Shown: one piece after another, positions 63,515 through 64,000 of the stretch
Layout: the number at the start of each line of letters is the position of its first letter
How positions within the stretch are numbered: the stretch's first letter is position 1
Source of the DNA: Halarcobacter mediterraneus
GTDB lineage: Bacteria; Campylobacterota; Campylobacteria; Campylobacterales; Arcobacteraceae
Reading direction: 5' to 3'
Assembly: GCF_004116625.1 (NCBI RefSeq)
Contig: NZ_NXIE01000002.1
Location: 124,001 to 188,000 of the forward strand
Length of the DNA: 64,000 bases
Notes under the pieces: generated by a model
Told to the model about the DNA's origin: nothing
Seen by the model: the letters and a program-made list of their open reading frames with translations, nothing else
Databases searched by the model: none
Position numbers and translations under genes: made by a program

Positions 63515-64000
63515 GACAATCCTTAATATTAAAGTAAGGTGGTCTTTTTAATTCATATGCTAAATATAAAGCATCGCAAATAGTCCACAAAATATCTAAT
63601 TTAAATTGTAAAATTTCACAAGCTCTTTCTTGCAACTGTAAAGTATTAAACTCTTCCAAAGTTAAAGATAGTCCATGTTGAACATCTCTTCTTGCTTCAC
63701 TTAATCTTTTTTGAAAATATCTTAATCCTTTTTGTTCTATCCAAGGATAATTTTTAGGCCAAGTATCAAGTCTTTGTTGATGAATTTGAGGTGCAAACAT
63801 TTCAGTTAAAGAAGACATAGCAGCTTCTTTCCAAGGAGATTGTTTTGCAAAGTTTACATAAGCATCAACAGCAAATTTAACAGCTGGTAAAACAAATTTA
63901 TGAGAAAGTAAATCCTCTTTTTTTAAACCAACTGCTTCTCCAAGTTCTAACCAAGCTTCAATTCCTCCACCCACACTATCATGGTCTATAATTCTATCAA
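63486..64000 (-). CDS. pqqC: PQQ synthase PqqC, 5' end outside window
   Basis: The frame stays open to the window edge and reads [16 protein letters not shown] upstream of an internal GTG, the conserved RIIDHD...GIEAWLxLGEAVGL block of PqqC, so the gene continues beyond 64000. Visible residues also include [13 protein letters not shown] and a C-terminal helix pair. PqqC is the oxidase of the last step of PQQ formation. pqqB and the pqqA precursor are expected just beyond the edge. Confidence 0.93.
   Translation of the reverse strand, partial: DRIIDHDSVGGGIEAWLELGEAVGLKKEDLLSHKFVLPAVKFAVDAYVNFAKQSPWKEAAMSSLTEMFAPQIHQQRLDTWPKNYPWIEQKGLRYFQKRLSEARRDVQHGLSLTLEEFNTLQLQERACEILQFKLDILWTICDALYLAYELKRPPYFNIKDCHAQRKITSN

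Noticed and set aside
1-64000. CRISPR array, rRNA or tRNA genes
   Set aside because: No regularly spaced 25-40 bp repeats, no rRNA segment and no CCA-ended cloverleaf were seen in any gap; the gaps are short and AT-rich.

Overview
The window is AT-rich (roughly 28-30% GC by eye), almost fully coding and free of rRNA or tRNA genes. Gene content and order point to a free-living Campylobacterota bacterium close to Arcobacter and its relatives. The clues are the yajC-secD-secF/lnt block, the leuS-lptE-folC-M23 peptidase-bactofilin run, the proS-hemA-polyprenyl synthase-DUF2018-hisD-aroK run, T-rich promoters with TATAAT/TACAAT -10 boxes, and many UUG/GUG starts. This is inferred from protein families; no database was searched. 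No intergenic gap exceeds 300 bases.

Layout. 1-8.1 kb: a PhoX-type phosphatase lipoprotein cut by the window edge, a translationally coupled operon (di-heme cytochrome, NicO-type permease, DUF1007 protein, small exported protein), and a two-domain OlsF-like acyltransferase for ornithine-type lipids. 8.1-16.4 kb: a HisKA_2 kinase/response regulator pair divergent from a complete RND efflux operon. 16.5-26.7 kb: an iron-acquisition block of three tandem TonB-dependent receptors, each with a Fur-like box, then DUF3649, a PepSY membrane protein, DUF3325 and DUF4198. 26.7-31.1 kb: a MacAB-TolC-like ABC efflux operon. 31.2-40.7 kb: one long, overlapping housekeeping operon (DUF6394, leuS, lptE, folC, M23 peptidase, bactofilin, a helicase with a degenerate TOTE-type primase domain, CPA2 antiporter). 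40.8-47.2 kb: membrane protein, secF, secD, yajC, lnt and a DUF1566 protein with helical repeats. 47.3-55.5 kb: a second housekeeping operon from aroK to cca. 55.6-57.4 kb: an ACC-deaminase-like PLP enzyme and exbB-exbD. 57.4-64 kb: aldehyde dehydrogenase with DUF779, a soluble FIST-domain kinase and its OmpR-type regulator, and pqqE, pqqD and partial pqqC.

How the genes may work together. Phosphatase plus phosphorus-free lipid synthesis suggests a phosphate-limitation response. The three receptors, the PepSY module, the nearby ABC exporter and exbBD could form a siderophore import, periplasmic reduction and ligand-recycling route; this is inference. The PQQ genes, aldehyde dehydrogenase and FIST two-component system look like regulated alcohol/aldehyde oxidation. 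The best cis-regulatory signal lies between aldehyde dehydrogenase and the kinase: six TAGC cores on one helical face, ending 9 bp from a -10 box, which is the geometry of a PhoB/OmpR-type activator. The kinase itself appears to be translated from a leaderless mRNA. The strongest protein-level oddity is the helicase with an apparently inactive primase-like domain.
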